This document shows positions 34,491 through 42,019 of a stretch of 64,000 bases of DNA, one piece after another. The DNA is from SOIA01 sp964348015 (GTDB lineage Bacteria; Acidobacteriota; Aminicenantia; Aminicenantales; Aminicenantaceae): contig CAYGBC010000050.1 of NCBI GenBank assembly GCA_964348015.1, positions 1 through 64,000 of the forward strand, written 5' to 3'. How positions within the stretch are numbered: position 1 is the first letter of the stretch; each line of letters opens with the position of its first letter. The translations under genes were made by a program, and so were the position numbers. The notes below the pieces were generated by a model. The model did not search any database. It was not told the DNA's origin and saw nothing but the letters and a program-made list of their open reading frames with translations.

Positions 34491-35489
34491 ATGCCAGACC
34501 TGACCACTTCATATATGGGATTGAAACTCCGGAATCCAGTGATCGTATCCAGCAGCGATTTGACCAAATCCGCAGAGGGGATTCTTCGCTGTTATGAAGC
34601 GGGTGCTGGAGCGGTCGTTTTGAAATCGATCTTCGAGGAACAGTTTCAGGAATTAGCCGATGTATCTGAGAAAGAATCCGGGATATACCCGGAAGCTTTG
34701 GATTATTTGAGAATGGGAGGATTGCTCGAGTATGCGCCTCAAGACATCTGTGACATGATTCGTAAAGTGAAGAAAGAATTGGATATCCCGGTGATTGCCA
34801 GCATCAACTGCCGGTCCCCCAGACTCTGGCCGAGCTTCGCCAGGCAGTTCCAGGAGGCCGGTGCGGATGGGCTCGAGCTCAATATCTATTTTCTTCCGCT
34901 TGACCTGGATACACCCGGGTCAACGTACGAAGAGCATCATGTCCAGATCCTCAAGGAAGTCAAGAAGGCTGTTTCCATTCCGGTCTCTGTGAAATTGATG
35001 TCGAAGGTCACCTCCGTCCCCCATATGGGAAAAAAATTGGCGGATGCGGGATGCGACGCGCTCGTGCTTTTTAACTGGTTCGTTGAGCCGGATATCGACA
35101 CACATACCCTCAAGACAACAAACATCATCGGCAAAGGAAACTTCTTTCATTGTTTGAGATGGGTGGCGATTCTGGCCGGGAGGGTGAAGTGTGACTTGGC
35201 CTCTTCTGGAGGAGTGAAGAAAGCTGAGGATGTGATCAAACAGATCCTGGCCGGAGCCTCTGCCGTCCAGGCCAGTACACTCTTTTTCCAGAAAGGGATA
35301 AAGGCTATTCAAGACCTTGTCAAAGGAATCGAAGAATGGATGGACAATCACAAATTTGCGGCTGTCGAAGATTTTAGAGGCGAACTTTCTTTTAAAAAAC
35401 AGAAATTGGCTTTCAAGGGAGATGGTGAAGCCGAAGCTTTTTTCCGGGCTCAGTATTTAAAAGCTTATGCAACACTCAAAGAGGAATGA
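34491..35489 (+). CDS. Dihydroorotate-dehydrogenase-like FMN protein
   Basis: This 332-aa TIM-barrel flavoprotein belongs to the DHO_dh family. It starts with TSYMGLKLRNPVIVSSSDLT and contains GADGLELNI, PVSVKLM and a late glycine-rich phosphate loop (SSGGVKKAEDVIKQILAGASAVQ), all FMN-binding features. Members of this subgroup are annotated as dihydroorotate-dehydrogenase-like rather than true PyrD and sit outside pyrimidine operons; there is no pyr gene here. The usual catalytic Cys or Ser loop cannot be confirmed. AAAGGAGAGAGAGG precedes the ATG. The C-terminal 40 residues are charged and lie beyond the barrel. Confidence 0.85.
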   Translation: MPDLTTSYMGLKLRNPVIVSSSDLTKSAEGILRCYEAGAGAVVLKSIFEEQFQELADVSEKESGIYPEALDYLRMGGLLEYAPQDICDMIRKVKKELDIPVIASINCRSPRLWPSFARQFQEAGADGLELNIYFLPLDLDTPGSTYEEHHVQILKEVKKAVSIPVSVKLMSKVTSVPHMGKKLADAGCDALVLFNWFVEPDIDTHTLKTTNIIGKGNFFHCLRWVAILAGRVKCDLASSGGVKKAEDVIKQILAGASAVQASTLFFQKGIKAIQDLVKGIEEWMDNHKFAAVEDFRGELSFKKQKLAFKGDGEAEAFFRAQYLKAYATLKEE

Positions 35490-35582
35490 GAGGAATTTTC
35501 GCAAATCAGCTTTCTGTGATGCCCGTGAATTTCTTCCAGCCCTTTTCTAGGATTTTGGGAGAAGATAGATTAATATATAAAA

Positions 35583-35648
35583 AAAAGGGAACAGGCTTCT
35601 TTTTAAAAGAAGAGAGACAGTGCTCTAAAAAAGAGCTTGGCCCCTTTT
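35583..35648. repeat. Nested palindromic repeat (CAGGC family)
   Basis: Outer arms AAAAGGGAACAGGCT (35583-35597) and AGCTTGGCCCCTTTT (35634-35648) pair imperfectly. Between them lies a perfect inner hairpin, CTTCTTTT / AAAAGAAG (35596-35612), and a second small one (GCTCT / AGAGC). It resembles the other CAGGC-type palindromes of the window and sits just before the ACT gene. Confidence 0.5.
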
Positions 35649-35669
35649 AAATGAAAAATGGGGGAAAAA

Positions 35670-36047
35670 ATGGAAAGAATCACTGAAATTTTTGTCGTAC
35701 TGGAAAATCGTCCTTCCACTTTGGGTGAGCTGTGCAGCCACCTGGCTGAACACAAGATCAACATCGAAGCCATCGGCGTCTTCCAGGATACAGCCAAGAT
35801 CTATGTCAAAAAGGTCAATAAAGCAATGAAGGTACTCGATAAATTGGACTACACGACGGAGCAGAGGGATGTTTTGAAGGTTGACCTTGAAAACAGACCT
35901 GGCGCACTGGCTGAAGTGGCCTCGAAGCTGGGAAATAAAGGAATCAATATCGAATACTGTTACGGAGCGCTTAGCAAGAAAGGCAATACCACCGCAGTGA
36001 TTTTAGATGTTTCAGACATCGGCAGGGCTCTCGAGATATTAAAATAA
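35670..36047 (+). CDS. Tandem ACT-domain amino-acid-binding protein
   Basis: This 125-aa protein consists of two ACT domains: residues about 1-62, starting ERITEIFVVLENRPSTLGEL, and about 63-125, with VDLENRPGALAEVASKLGNKGINIEY. ACT domains bind amino acids and act as allosteric sensors. Stand-alone double-ACT proteins are often regulatory, and no catalytic domain is attached. The start at 35670 has GGGGG close upstream; an ATG four codons earlier is possible. It is flanked by two repeat elements, so it may have been separated from former neighbours. Confidence 0.85.
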   Translation: MERITEIFVVLENRPSTLGELCSHLAEHKINIEAIGVFQDTAKIYVKKVNKAMKVLDKLDYTTEQRDVLKVDLENRPGALAEVASKLGNKGINIEYCYGALSKKGNTTAVILDVSDIGRALEILK

Positions 36048-36055
36048 AAAATCTT

Positions 36056-36206
36056 GGGGTCAGGCTTTGATAGCTTTGATAAATCAAATGATAGGAGTCC
36101 AGCCCTAACAAGATATCAAGAGGCTGAATCTGAACGCATCCCTCTGGTAAAGATTCTGGCAGGCCCTTAACTCACTCAGTTATCAAAGCTATCAAAGCCT
36201 GACCCC
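36056..36206. mobile_element. MITE-like element with perfect 27-bp terminal inverted repeats
   Basis: The ends, 36056-36082 and 36180-36206, are exact reverse complements over 27 bases, beginning GGGGTCAGGCTTTGATAG. They enclose 97 bases with no open frame of note. Each arm holds two copies of CTTTGATA. The right end runs into a T6 tract. Part of the arm, GTCAGGCTTTGAT, recurs at 26177-26189. Such elements are probably moved in trans, perhaps by a REP-associated (Y1) transposase; none is in the window. Confidence 0.65.
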
Positions 36207-36230
36207 GTTTTTTATCTGAAGGAGGTCCGC

Positions 36231-37349
36231 ATGAAGAACAAAGGATCAAAGATTTTTATTCTCTTGCTGCTTTTCTTTTTCATCGGGATTTCTCATTCTG
36301 CCGAGATTCCTCTGGGGATACTTTTAGAGGAAGTTTACTCTGTGCCCTCGCCTTCCGGTTATGAACATATGATGGCGAAGAAGATCCAGCACTATCTGCC
36401 GCGCAATTTGGCTGCGGAGAAGGATAACCTGGGAAGCCTGTATGTGGCCGCGGGAAAAGGAAAGGAACAGATGGTCCTTCTCGCGTGTATGGATGAGATG
36501 GGGTATATCGTCAGCGGCATAAACGATGAGGGATATCTGCTGCTGGACAGAGTCGTGCCGGCTCCGCACCCGCTTTATGATTCCTTCCACTTGGGACATC
36601 CGATGCTGATCTGGACAGAGAAAGGAGCTGTTTCTGGGGTGATGGCTCTACCTTCTGTCCATATCCTTTCACGAGAAGGAAGACAACAGCTGCAGAGCTT
36701 TTCCCTTGACCGGATATTCCTGGATGTGGGCGTTCAATCAAAAGAAGAAATCAAAAAGAAAGGGATCAGAATGCTGGATGCTGTGATCCCGTTTCGGGAC
36801 CTCACCCGTCTCGCAGGGGATAGAATTTCTGGTTTCTCACTCGGGAACAAAGCCTGTTCGGCGCTGCTCCTGCACCTGGTCCGGAAAATCGATACGAGGA
36901 AGCTGGAGAATAGGACAACGTTTATCTGGATGGCTCAAACGAATTTCTATTCCCGCGGTTCGAGGCCCAGGGCAGCGATGGGGGCACTTCGAGTGAAGAT
37001 GAATCTCAATCCAGAAAATGTTCTCCTCATAGGAATCATACCAGTCGAGAGAGCCGGACAGATTGAAATCGCACTCGGAGCGGGGCCGGTCCTGGCTTAT
37101 CCAGAGGACGGCCGTTCCGACCTCAGTGAAAAAATTAAGGAGATCGCAGAAAAGGAAGAAATTTCTCTTCAGCATTTCCCGGGTTTTGAGTCCAGCCTGA
37201 TGAGTCCGTTCGCCGCTGGAAACATGAATGTTCTGACTCTAGGGCTGCCCGTAAAATTTTCTTCAACTCCTGCTGAAGTGGTGGATTTGAAAGATGCCCA
37301 GGCTTTGGAAAAACTGATTTCCAACCTTCTTGAAGGAGGAAAAAGATGA
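36231..37349 (+). CDS. Exported M42 peptidase homolog without metal ligands (pseudoenzyme)
   Basis: This 372-aa protein has a signal peptide (about 1-23) and aligns along its length with the next gene, a typical M42 aminopeptidase. Every metal or catalytic position is changed: the AHTDE His is Cys86 (ACMDEM), the DD of AVDDRAG is Leu-Gly (FSLGNKA), the catalytic EE of VQEEIG is Thr-Asn (AQTNFY), the Asp of PVDTF is lost (GIIPVE), and the final YSHS His is Ser (FSSTP). The fold-defining hydrophobic core and PSPSGYE opening are kept, so it is probably a folded non-catalytic partner. Its last four bases overlap the start of the active copy (ATGA), which couples translation and suggests a hetero-oligomer. 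AAGGAGG precedes the ATG. Confidence 0.8.
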   Translation: MKNKGSKIFILLLLFFFIGISHSAEIPLGILLEEVYSVPSPSGYEHMMAKKIQHYLPRNLAAEKDNLGSLYVAAGKGKEQMVLLACMDEMGYIVSGINDEGYLLLDRVVPAPHPLYDSFHLGHPMLIWTEKGAVSGVMALPSVHILSREGRQQLQSFSLDRIFLDVGVQSKEEIKKKGIRMLDAVIPFRDLTRLAGDRISGFSLGNKACSALLLHLVRKIDTRKLENRTTFIWMAQTNFYSRGSRPRAAMGALRVKMNLNPENVLLIGIIPVERAGQIEIALGAGPVLAYPEDGRSDLSEKIKEIAEKEEISLQHFPGFESSLMSPFAAGNMNVLTLGLPVKFSSTPAEVVDLKDAQALEKLISNLLEGGKR

Positions 37350-38446
37350 GGGCAAAATATTGGATTTCTCTTATGGCACTGTGTCTCTGTTTCTCTGTTG
37401 TTTGGAGCAAACCGAATGGCCCCATGTCTTCATGGGAATTGCTGAAAGAGCTGGTTTTGATTCCCGGTGTGTCCGGGTATGAAGGAGAAGTGGCTGATTT
37501 TATCCAAACCCGTTTCCCGCGGGATATCCAGCCTCAAAGAGATGACATCGAGAATATCTGGTTCACTGTCGGGGAAGGACGTCCTCATCTTCTTTTTGTA
37601 GCGCACACGGACGAGATTGGCTTGGTGGTGGAAGAGATAACACCTGAAGGGACACTGAAAGTCAGAGGAAGAGGAGGATTTTTATCTCGAATGTACGAGG
37701 GCCGCCCTGTAGTGGTGTATACAGGAAAAGGAGCTGTCAACGGAGTCGTGGCTCTCCGGCCGGACTATTTCAAACGGGAAGCTGCGTCCTCATCTTTCAG
37801 GACGAGTGACATCGAAGTCTATCTAGGAGTCTCCTCGGAGAAAGAAGCGCGCAGCCTGGGGATTGAAAAAGGAGACTCGATCACCATAAAAAAGAGAATA
37901 AGCGAGCTTTCTCCAGACTTGATCGCGACACGGGCAGTGGATGACCGGGCCGGGTGCGCAGCCCTTCTGGCCGCCGCCTTTGACATTGACTGGAAAAAGA
38001 TTAAAGGGAAAACCATCACTTTTGCTTGGGATGTGCAGGAAGAGATCGGCCTGATCGGCGCCTCGCGTCTTGCCCAGACGCTCAAACCGGACTATGTTTT
38101 CCCCGTGGATACTTTTGTCTCTTCCGATGCGCCTCTGGATTCAAAGAGATTTGCCCGGATCGTTCTGGGGAAGGGAGCGGTTCTCCGTGCTATCGACAGC
38201 AGCAATATCGCTCCGAGGATCGAATTAGAAAAAGTCATGAAGATTGCACAACGCAACGGTATTCCGTTTCAACTGGGCAACACCCGTGGTGGGAATGACG
38301 GCTCTGTCTTCATTCCAGGAGGAGCGACCGATATTCCTCTTTCGTGGCCTGGGGTGTATTCTCATTCTTTTATCGAAAAGATTCACCGCCACGACCTCGA
38401 AGCTTTGACACGGCTGATCGTGGCCATAGTCAAGGATTGGGAATAG
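37346..38446 (+). CDS. Exported M42-family metallo-aminopeptidase
   Basis: This 366-aa protein has a signal peptide (about 1-21) and the complete M42 site: AHTDE (His87), AVDDRAG (Asp199), VQEEIG (Glu232 and Glu233), PVDTF (Asp255) and YSHS (His341). M42 enzymes form large tetrahedral dodecamers that trim short peptides. Most known ones are cytoplasmic, so the signal peptide is notable. It is translation-coupled to the upstream dead homolog, and a POT-type peptide transporter gene follows after 178 bases. Together these suggest peptide breakdown in the periplasm and uptake of the products. Confidence 0.9.
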   Translation: MRAKYWISLMALCLCFSVVWSKPNGPMSSWELLKELVLIPGVSGYEGEVADFIQTRFPRDIQPQRDDIENIWFTVGEGRPHLLFVAHTDEIGLVVEEITPEGTLKVRGRGGFLSRMYEGRPVVVYTGKGAVNGVVALRPDYFKREAASSSFRTSDIEVYLGVSSEKEARSLGIEKGDSITIKKRISELSPDLIATRAVDDRAGCAALLAAAFDIDWKKIKGKTITFAWDVQEEIGLIGASRLAQTLKPDYVFPVDTFVSSDAPLDSKRFARIVLGKGAVLRAIDSSNIAPRIELEKVMKIAQRNGIPFQLGNTRGGNDGSVFIPGGATDIPLSWPGVYSHSFIEKIHRHDLEALTRLIVAIVKDWE

Positions 38447-38516
38447 AATCCTGATCCCAATACTTCTTTTGATAAGGTCGAGCTTGACCTTTTCCGTTCG
38501 AAAATATACATTCCAT

Positions 38517-38547
38517 GTGTCATTGCGAGCGAAGCGTGGCAATCTCG
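38517..38547. repeat. Single GTCATTGCGAGC-type repeat unit
   Basis: The best-preserved copy in the window: GTGTCATTGCGAGCG, then AAGCG, then TGGCAATCTCG, an imperfect palindrome. It lies alone between the M42 gene and the transporter gene. Confidence 0.7.
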
Positions 38548-38624
38548 TAAGATGATTCAGGTGTTCCTTTGAGTTTTGGCTTCGCCCTGATTCTATTTTA
38601 ATCATTTCCTTTGAGGAGTGAGCC

Positions 38625-40130
38625 ATGAATGAAAACATAAAGAAAAAGAATATTCTTTTCACTTTCCCGCGGACCTTCTGGGTGGCCAATATGATGGAGC
38701 TGTTCGAAAGAGGAGCCTACTACGGATTGAACGCTGTTCTGGCTGTCTACCTGGCCGACCATCTTCATTTTGAGAAGCAATCGATCGGGCTCCTGCAGGG
38801 ATTTGTGTATGCTCTCACTTACATCCTGCCCATATTCGGAGGAGCACTGGCTGACCGACTCGGCTACAGGAGGATGCTGCTTGTCGCTTTTTCTCTATTG
38901 ACGGTTGGCTATTTTGCAGCCGGTCATACCGACATTTACGGATTGATCTTTCTTTTTCTGCTGATCATGGCCACAGGAAGCGGCCTCTTCAAACCGATTA
39001 TTACTGGAACTGTAGCCCGCACCACGACCAAAGAAAATAGCGGATTCGGATTCGGAGTGTACTATTGGAGCATCAATCTTGGCGCATTCCTCGCGCCTCT
39101 CTGGGTAAGTTACATCAAAGGGTTCAGCTGGCGTTACGTTTTCCTGTCTTCTGCGGCCTGGTGTTTTTTAATGCTCCTTCCGACGATATTCGTCTACAGA
39201 GACCCTGAGAGACCAAAGAGCACAAAGCCCATACGCCAGGTGCTGAAAGAAGCTCTACTTGTCCTGAGCAATTCTCGATTCATGCTGCTGATCGTCGTGT
39301 ACTCCTGTTTCTGGATTCTGTATTTTCAGATGTTCGGTTCTATTCTCTGGTATTTGCGGGATTTTATCGACAGAACGCCAGTGAACGATTTCATGCAGAA
39401 GATCTTTTTTTTGAGACCTTTCACGTTTGATGCGGAGTTTGTCACGATCATTAATGCCGGCACTATCGTGCTTCTTGTGATACTCGTCAGTCGGATCACA
39501 ACAAATTTAAAGGTCATCCCTGTCATGGCCGCAGGGATCATCATCGGGTCAGGAGGATTTTTGGTGCTGGCCTTTACCCGGAGCGCCTGGATGTTTATCC
39601 TGGGTATTGCGGTCTTTTCCGTCGGCGAGATGACCGCCCATCCCAAATACTACAGTTACGTCGGGATCGTCGCTCCCCAAGACAAAAAGGCCGTCTACAT
39701 GGGCTACGCGTTTTTGTATGGTGTTTTTGGAAGTTTGTTTGGCAGCAATCTTGGCGCTGTCCTCTACGAGAAGCTGCTCAATCCTATTGTGCCAAATGCT
39801 GAGGATCTCTCCTCTGGTGTTTCTCTCTCTCCTGAAGTTATTGGCCAATTGAGATTTTTTTGGCTAATTTTCGCTGTCCTCGGAGTGGTCTGTCTTTTAG
39901 GTATGCTGCTCTATAATAAATTTTTTGTCGAGGATACGCCTGTAACTAACCACCGTGCCTGGAAGATCATGTTCGGAATATACATTGTGTTTGCTCTGGC
40001 CGGCATCTATTTCATAATTTCTTCCCTTTTTCTTGCTGAACAGATTCAGTGGAAGACTCTGGTTCAGGGGCTTATTCTGCTCGCTCTTGGAAGTGGGGGA
40101 GTGCGGATAAGCTTGAGGAGGAAAGAATGA
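38625..40130 (+). CDS. POT/PTR-family proton-coupled peptide transporter
   Basis: This 501-aa major-facilitator protein has about 12-14 membrane helices. The POT signature E-x-x-E-R is present in helix 1 (ELFERGAYYG, with the proton and peptide Glu and Arg), followed by the typical FGGALADRLGYRR loop and GLFKPIITGTV in helix 4. Members import di- and tripeptides with protons. A large loop near residues 245-275 (RTPVNDFMQKIFF) separates the halves. GAGGAG precedes the ATG. The YjbQ gene overlaps its stop (ATGA). It lies downstream of the exported M42 pair, which supports a peptide-uptake role. Confidence 0.87.
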   Translation: MNENIKKKNILFTFPRTFWVANMMELFERGAYYGLNAVLAVYLADHLHFEKQSIGLLQGFVYALTYILPIFGGALADRLGYRRMLLVAFSLLTVGYFAAGHTDIYGLIFLFLLIMATGSGLFKPIITGTVARTTTKENSGFGFGVYYWSINLGAFLAPLWVSYIKGFSWRYVFLSSAAWCFLMLLPTIFVYRDPERPKSTKPIRQVLKEALLVLSNSRFMLLIVVYSCFWILYFQMFGSILWYLRDFIDRTPVNDFMQKIFFLRPFTFDAEFVTIINAGTIVLLVILVSRITTNLKVIPVMAAGIIIGSGGFLVLAFTRSAWMFILGIAVFSVGEMTAHPKYYSYVGIVAPQDKKAVYMGYAFLYGVFGSLFGSNLGAVLYEKLLNPIVPNAEDLSSGVSLSPEVIGQLRFFWLIFAVLGVVCLLGMLLYNKFFVEDTPVTNHRAWKIMFGIYIVFALAGIYFIISSLFLAEQIQWKTLVQGLILLALGSGGVRISLRRKE

Positions 40131-40546
40131 AATCTCTGACTGAATATCTTGTATTAAACACTGCAAAGAGGCGAGAATTCATCAACATCACCGGTGATGT
40201 GGAGGATTTCGTCGAGAAAAGCGGTGTCAAAGAAGGATTGTGCCTGGTCAATGCCATGCATATCACAGCCAGCGTCTTCATTAATGATGACGAAGGCGGG
40301 CTGCATCGCGATTTTGAAGAGTGGCTGGAGGCACTCGCACCTCATGAGCCGATTTCCCGGTACAGGCATAACCGGACAGGCGAAGATAATGGGGATGCCC
40401 ATCTCAAAAGGACGATAATGGGAAGAGAGGTCGTGGTCGCTGTTACAGGAGGAAAGCTGGATTTTGGTCCCTGGGAGCAAATCTTTTATGGAGAATTTGA
40501 CGGCCGGAGGAGAAAAAGGATCCTGGTCAAGATCATAGGAGATTAA
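40127..40546 (+). CDS. yjbQ: YjbQ / UPF0047 family protein
   Basis: This 139-aa protein is the usual length for the family and has its motifs: NAMHITASVFIN, HNRTGEDNGDAHLKR and GPWEQIFYGEFDGRRR. The His residues cluster in one site, thought to bind metal or substrate. E. coli YjbQ has been linked to thiamine phosphate synthase-like activity, but the physiological role is unclear. It begins within the stop of the transporter gene (ATGA overlap, GAGGAGG before it), so the two are co-translated. The functional link to peptide transport is not obvious. Confidence 0.9.
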   Translation: MKSLTEYLVLNTAKRREFINITGDVEDFVEKSGVKEGLCLVNAMHITASVFINDDEGGLHRDFEEWLEALAPHEPISRYRHNRTGEDNGDAHLKRTIMGREVVVAVTGGKLDFGPWEQIFYGEFDGRRRKRILVKIIGD

Positions 40547-40573
40547 AAAGCAGGCTGGATGCTCTTTCTGGGA

Positions 40574-40750
40574 TTATAATTTATATCCCTGTTTCATCAT
40601 TTCCTGGTCGACTTCATACCGCAATGCCTGAAGTTTTTCGGAAAGCCATCCCAATTCATCGAAGCGCTCGATTTCTCCTTGAGCCGCTTTTAAATGACTC
40701 AAAACTGAATATAGGGCAAATGATATTTCAGGCCTATAATTTTTACTCAT
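40574..40750 (-). CDS. Small 58-aa helical protein of unknown function
   Basis: A short gene with an ideal ribosome binding site, GGAGGGGG, a few bases before the ATG at 40750. The product starts MSKNYRPEIS and ends MMKQGYKL. It is almost all helix: SVLSHLKAAQGEIERFDELGWLSEKLQALRYEVDQEMM has a heptad-like hydrophobic pattern, so it may form a coiled coil or a helical hairpin. No membrane segment. It points away from the YjbQ gene on the other strand and lies 170 bases downstream of the DsrE-like gene's stop on the same strand. No family recognised. Confidence 0.62.
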   Translation of the reverse strand: MSKNYRPEISFALYSVLSHLKAAQGEIERFDELGWLSEKLQALRYEVDQEMMKQGYKL

Positions 40751-40826
40751 TCGAACCCCCTCCGTATTCGGCGCATTGTCCGTTGATCAGTATATCAAAT
40801 TTGATTTAAGAAGGAAAAGGAGTTTT

Positions 40827-40848
40827 AAAAGGGAATACGTTCCTTTTT
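40827..40848. terminator. Hairpin with T6 tract; intergenic 40751-40920
   Basis: AAAAGG(g)AA and TTCCTTTT pair around TACG, with T6 on the right and A4 on the left, so it could end transcription from either side: the DsrE-like gene on the minus strand or read-through from yjbQ on the plus strand. A second small palindrome, GGGAgacagTCCC, lies just after it, at about 40855. Confidence 0.45.
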
Positions 40849-40920
40849 TGGGAAGGGAGACAGTCCCTATCTTCCTTAATATGAGGAAGTTAAGGGAAAG
40901 TCCGCATAAAAAGTCTTTTT

Positions 40921-41403
40921 TTATACAAAAAGCGTCACATCAGCTTGCTGGGCCTGCTCGATGAAGGATGCGACTCCCACACACTGGTTGACTTCATCGA
41001 TCATGGTGTCTTTGGGAATCTCCATGACCTGCATGCTCATCTGGCATCCGATGAATTTGACTCCGAGATCTATGGCGGCCTGCCTGAGTTCGGCTAATGT
41101 GGGAACGTTTTTGGCTTTCATCATTTTCTTGAACATCCAGCGGCCGATTCCTCCGAAGCTCATTTTGCTCGGACTCGAACGGCTGATATCACCTCCGTAA
41201 AAAAGACCGAGCAGGCGTCCCAGGAAGCTTTTCCCGCTTCTCTTTTTTTTCTTGAGTGCGCGAAGACCCCAGAACGTGAAGAACATGGTCACATCCATGT
41301 TCGAGGCTGCTGCTCCGGTAGCTATGGAAAATGCTGCGAATAATTTATCCATGTCGCCGCTGAAAACGACCATGGCCAACTTTTTCTTTTTTTCGTCTGG
41401 CAT
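40921..41403 (-). CDS. DsrE/DsrF-like sulfur-relay family protein
   Basis: This 160-aa protein belongs to the DsrE-like superfamily group that resembles peroxiredoxin-associated DrsE proteins. It starts with KLAMVVFSGDMDKLFAAFSIATGAAASNMDVTMF, the typical opening strand and helix. The conserved Cys lies in IGCQMSMQ (about residue 121), and a second Cys is in NQCVGVA (about 140). Members carry persulfide sulfur or act near membranes in sulfur metabolism. A basic insert (LKKKKRSGKS) lies mid-protein. It is 21 bases downstream of an ArsR-family regulator on the same strand, so it is probably regulated by it. Confidence 0.83.
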   Translation of the reverse strand: MPDEKKKKLAMVVFSGDMDKLFAAFSIATGAAASNMDVTMFFTFWGLRALKKKKRSGKSFLGRLLGLFYGGDISRSSPSKMSFGGIGRWMFKKMMKAKNVPTLAELRQAAIDLGVKFIGCQMSMQVMEIPKDTMIDEVNQCVGVASFIEQAQQADVTLFV

Positions 41404-41424
41404 CGTGAGAAATATCTCCTTGGA

Positions 41425-41760
41425 TTAAGGCTTGCGCTCGATGGCGGCCTTAATCGTTTTGGACTGCGAAGAGAGGGCCTCCTGAAGGACTTCGCTGATC
41501 AGGTCGAAGGCTTGGATTATTTTAGGATTGGAAATTGAGTAATAGACATTGATCCCCGCGCGGCGGTCTGTCACAATTCCTTTTGTCCTCAATATGGCTA
41601 AGTGTTGGGATAGATTGGCCTGAGATATTCCCGTTTTGTGCACAAGTTCGTTAACGGACATCTCTTTCTGACGGAGGTTGTCCAGGATTTCCTGCCTTTT
41701 GGGATTGGAAAGAGTTTTACAGATGTCGGAATGAATGTTGTAGAAGTCTTTTTTTTTCAT
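41425..41760 (-). CDS. ArsR-family winged-helix regulator
   Basis: This 111-aa regulator has a full ArsR-type winged helix: LSNPKRQEILDNLR, the recognition helix region ISQANLSQHLAILRTKGIV, and the wing DRRAGINVYYSISN. Only one Cys (near residue 14) is present, so the metal-binding CxC or the two-Cys sulfide-sensing pair of BigR/SqrR is absent; the signal is unknown. AAAGGA precedes the ATG. It heads a two-gene operon with the DsrE-like protein and has a palindromic site just upstream, so it is likely autoregulatory. Confidence 0.88.
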   Translation of the reverse strand: MKKKDFYNIHSDICKTLSNPKRQEILDNLRQKEMSVNELVHKTGISQANLSQHLAILRTKGIVTDRRAGINVYYSISNPKIIQAFDLISEVLQEALSSQSKTIKAAIERKP

Positions 41761-41794
41761 TTGTGTTGTCCTTTATTGACCCTCTTTCATTACA

Positions 41795-41806
41795 ATATTC
41801 GAATAT
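41795..41806. promoter_or_regulatory. Candidate ArsR operator
   Basis: ATATTCGAATAT is a perfect 12-base palindrome located 35-46 bases upstream of the ArsR start. ArsR-family repressors commonly bind AT-rich palindromes of this kind at their own promoters. Binding is inferred, not shown. Confidence 0.5.
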
Positions 41807-41961
41807 ACAAATTTTAACTCATAAATTGACTCTTTTCAAGGAAGGGGGAGGATATATCGAAGGAAAAGCACCGTATTGCGAGGATGAAAGGATATGCAGG
41901 AGAAGTTTCTTTTTGTATGAAGAGAAACGGCTCCTCTCTTTCGCGAACAGAACGATGTATA

Positions 41962-42005
41962 AAAGGGGGCAGGCATTTTTTTTAATAAAGTAGCCTGTCC
42001 TCTTT
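41962..42005. terminator. Hairpin after the M14 gene (CAGGC family)
   Basis: AAAGGGGGCAGGC (41962-41974) pairs with GCCTGTCCTCTTT (41993-42005) over 13 positions, two of them G-T, around an AT-rich loop. It lies 15 bases after the stop of the M14 gene on the minus strand and can act as its terminator. The CAGGC core groups it with the other palindromes. Confidence 0.5.
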
Positions 42006-42019
42006 AATTTAACTTTTAT

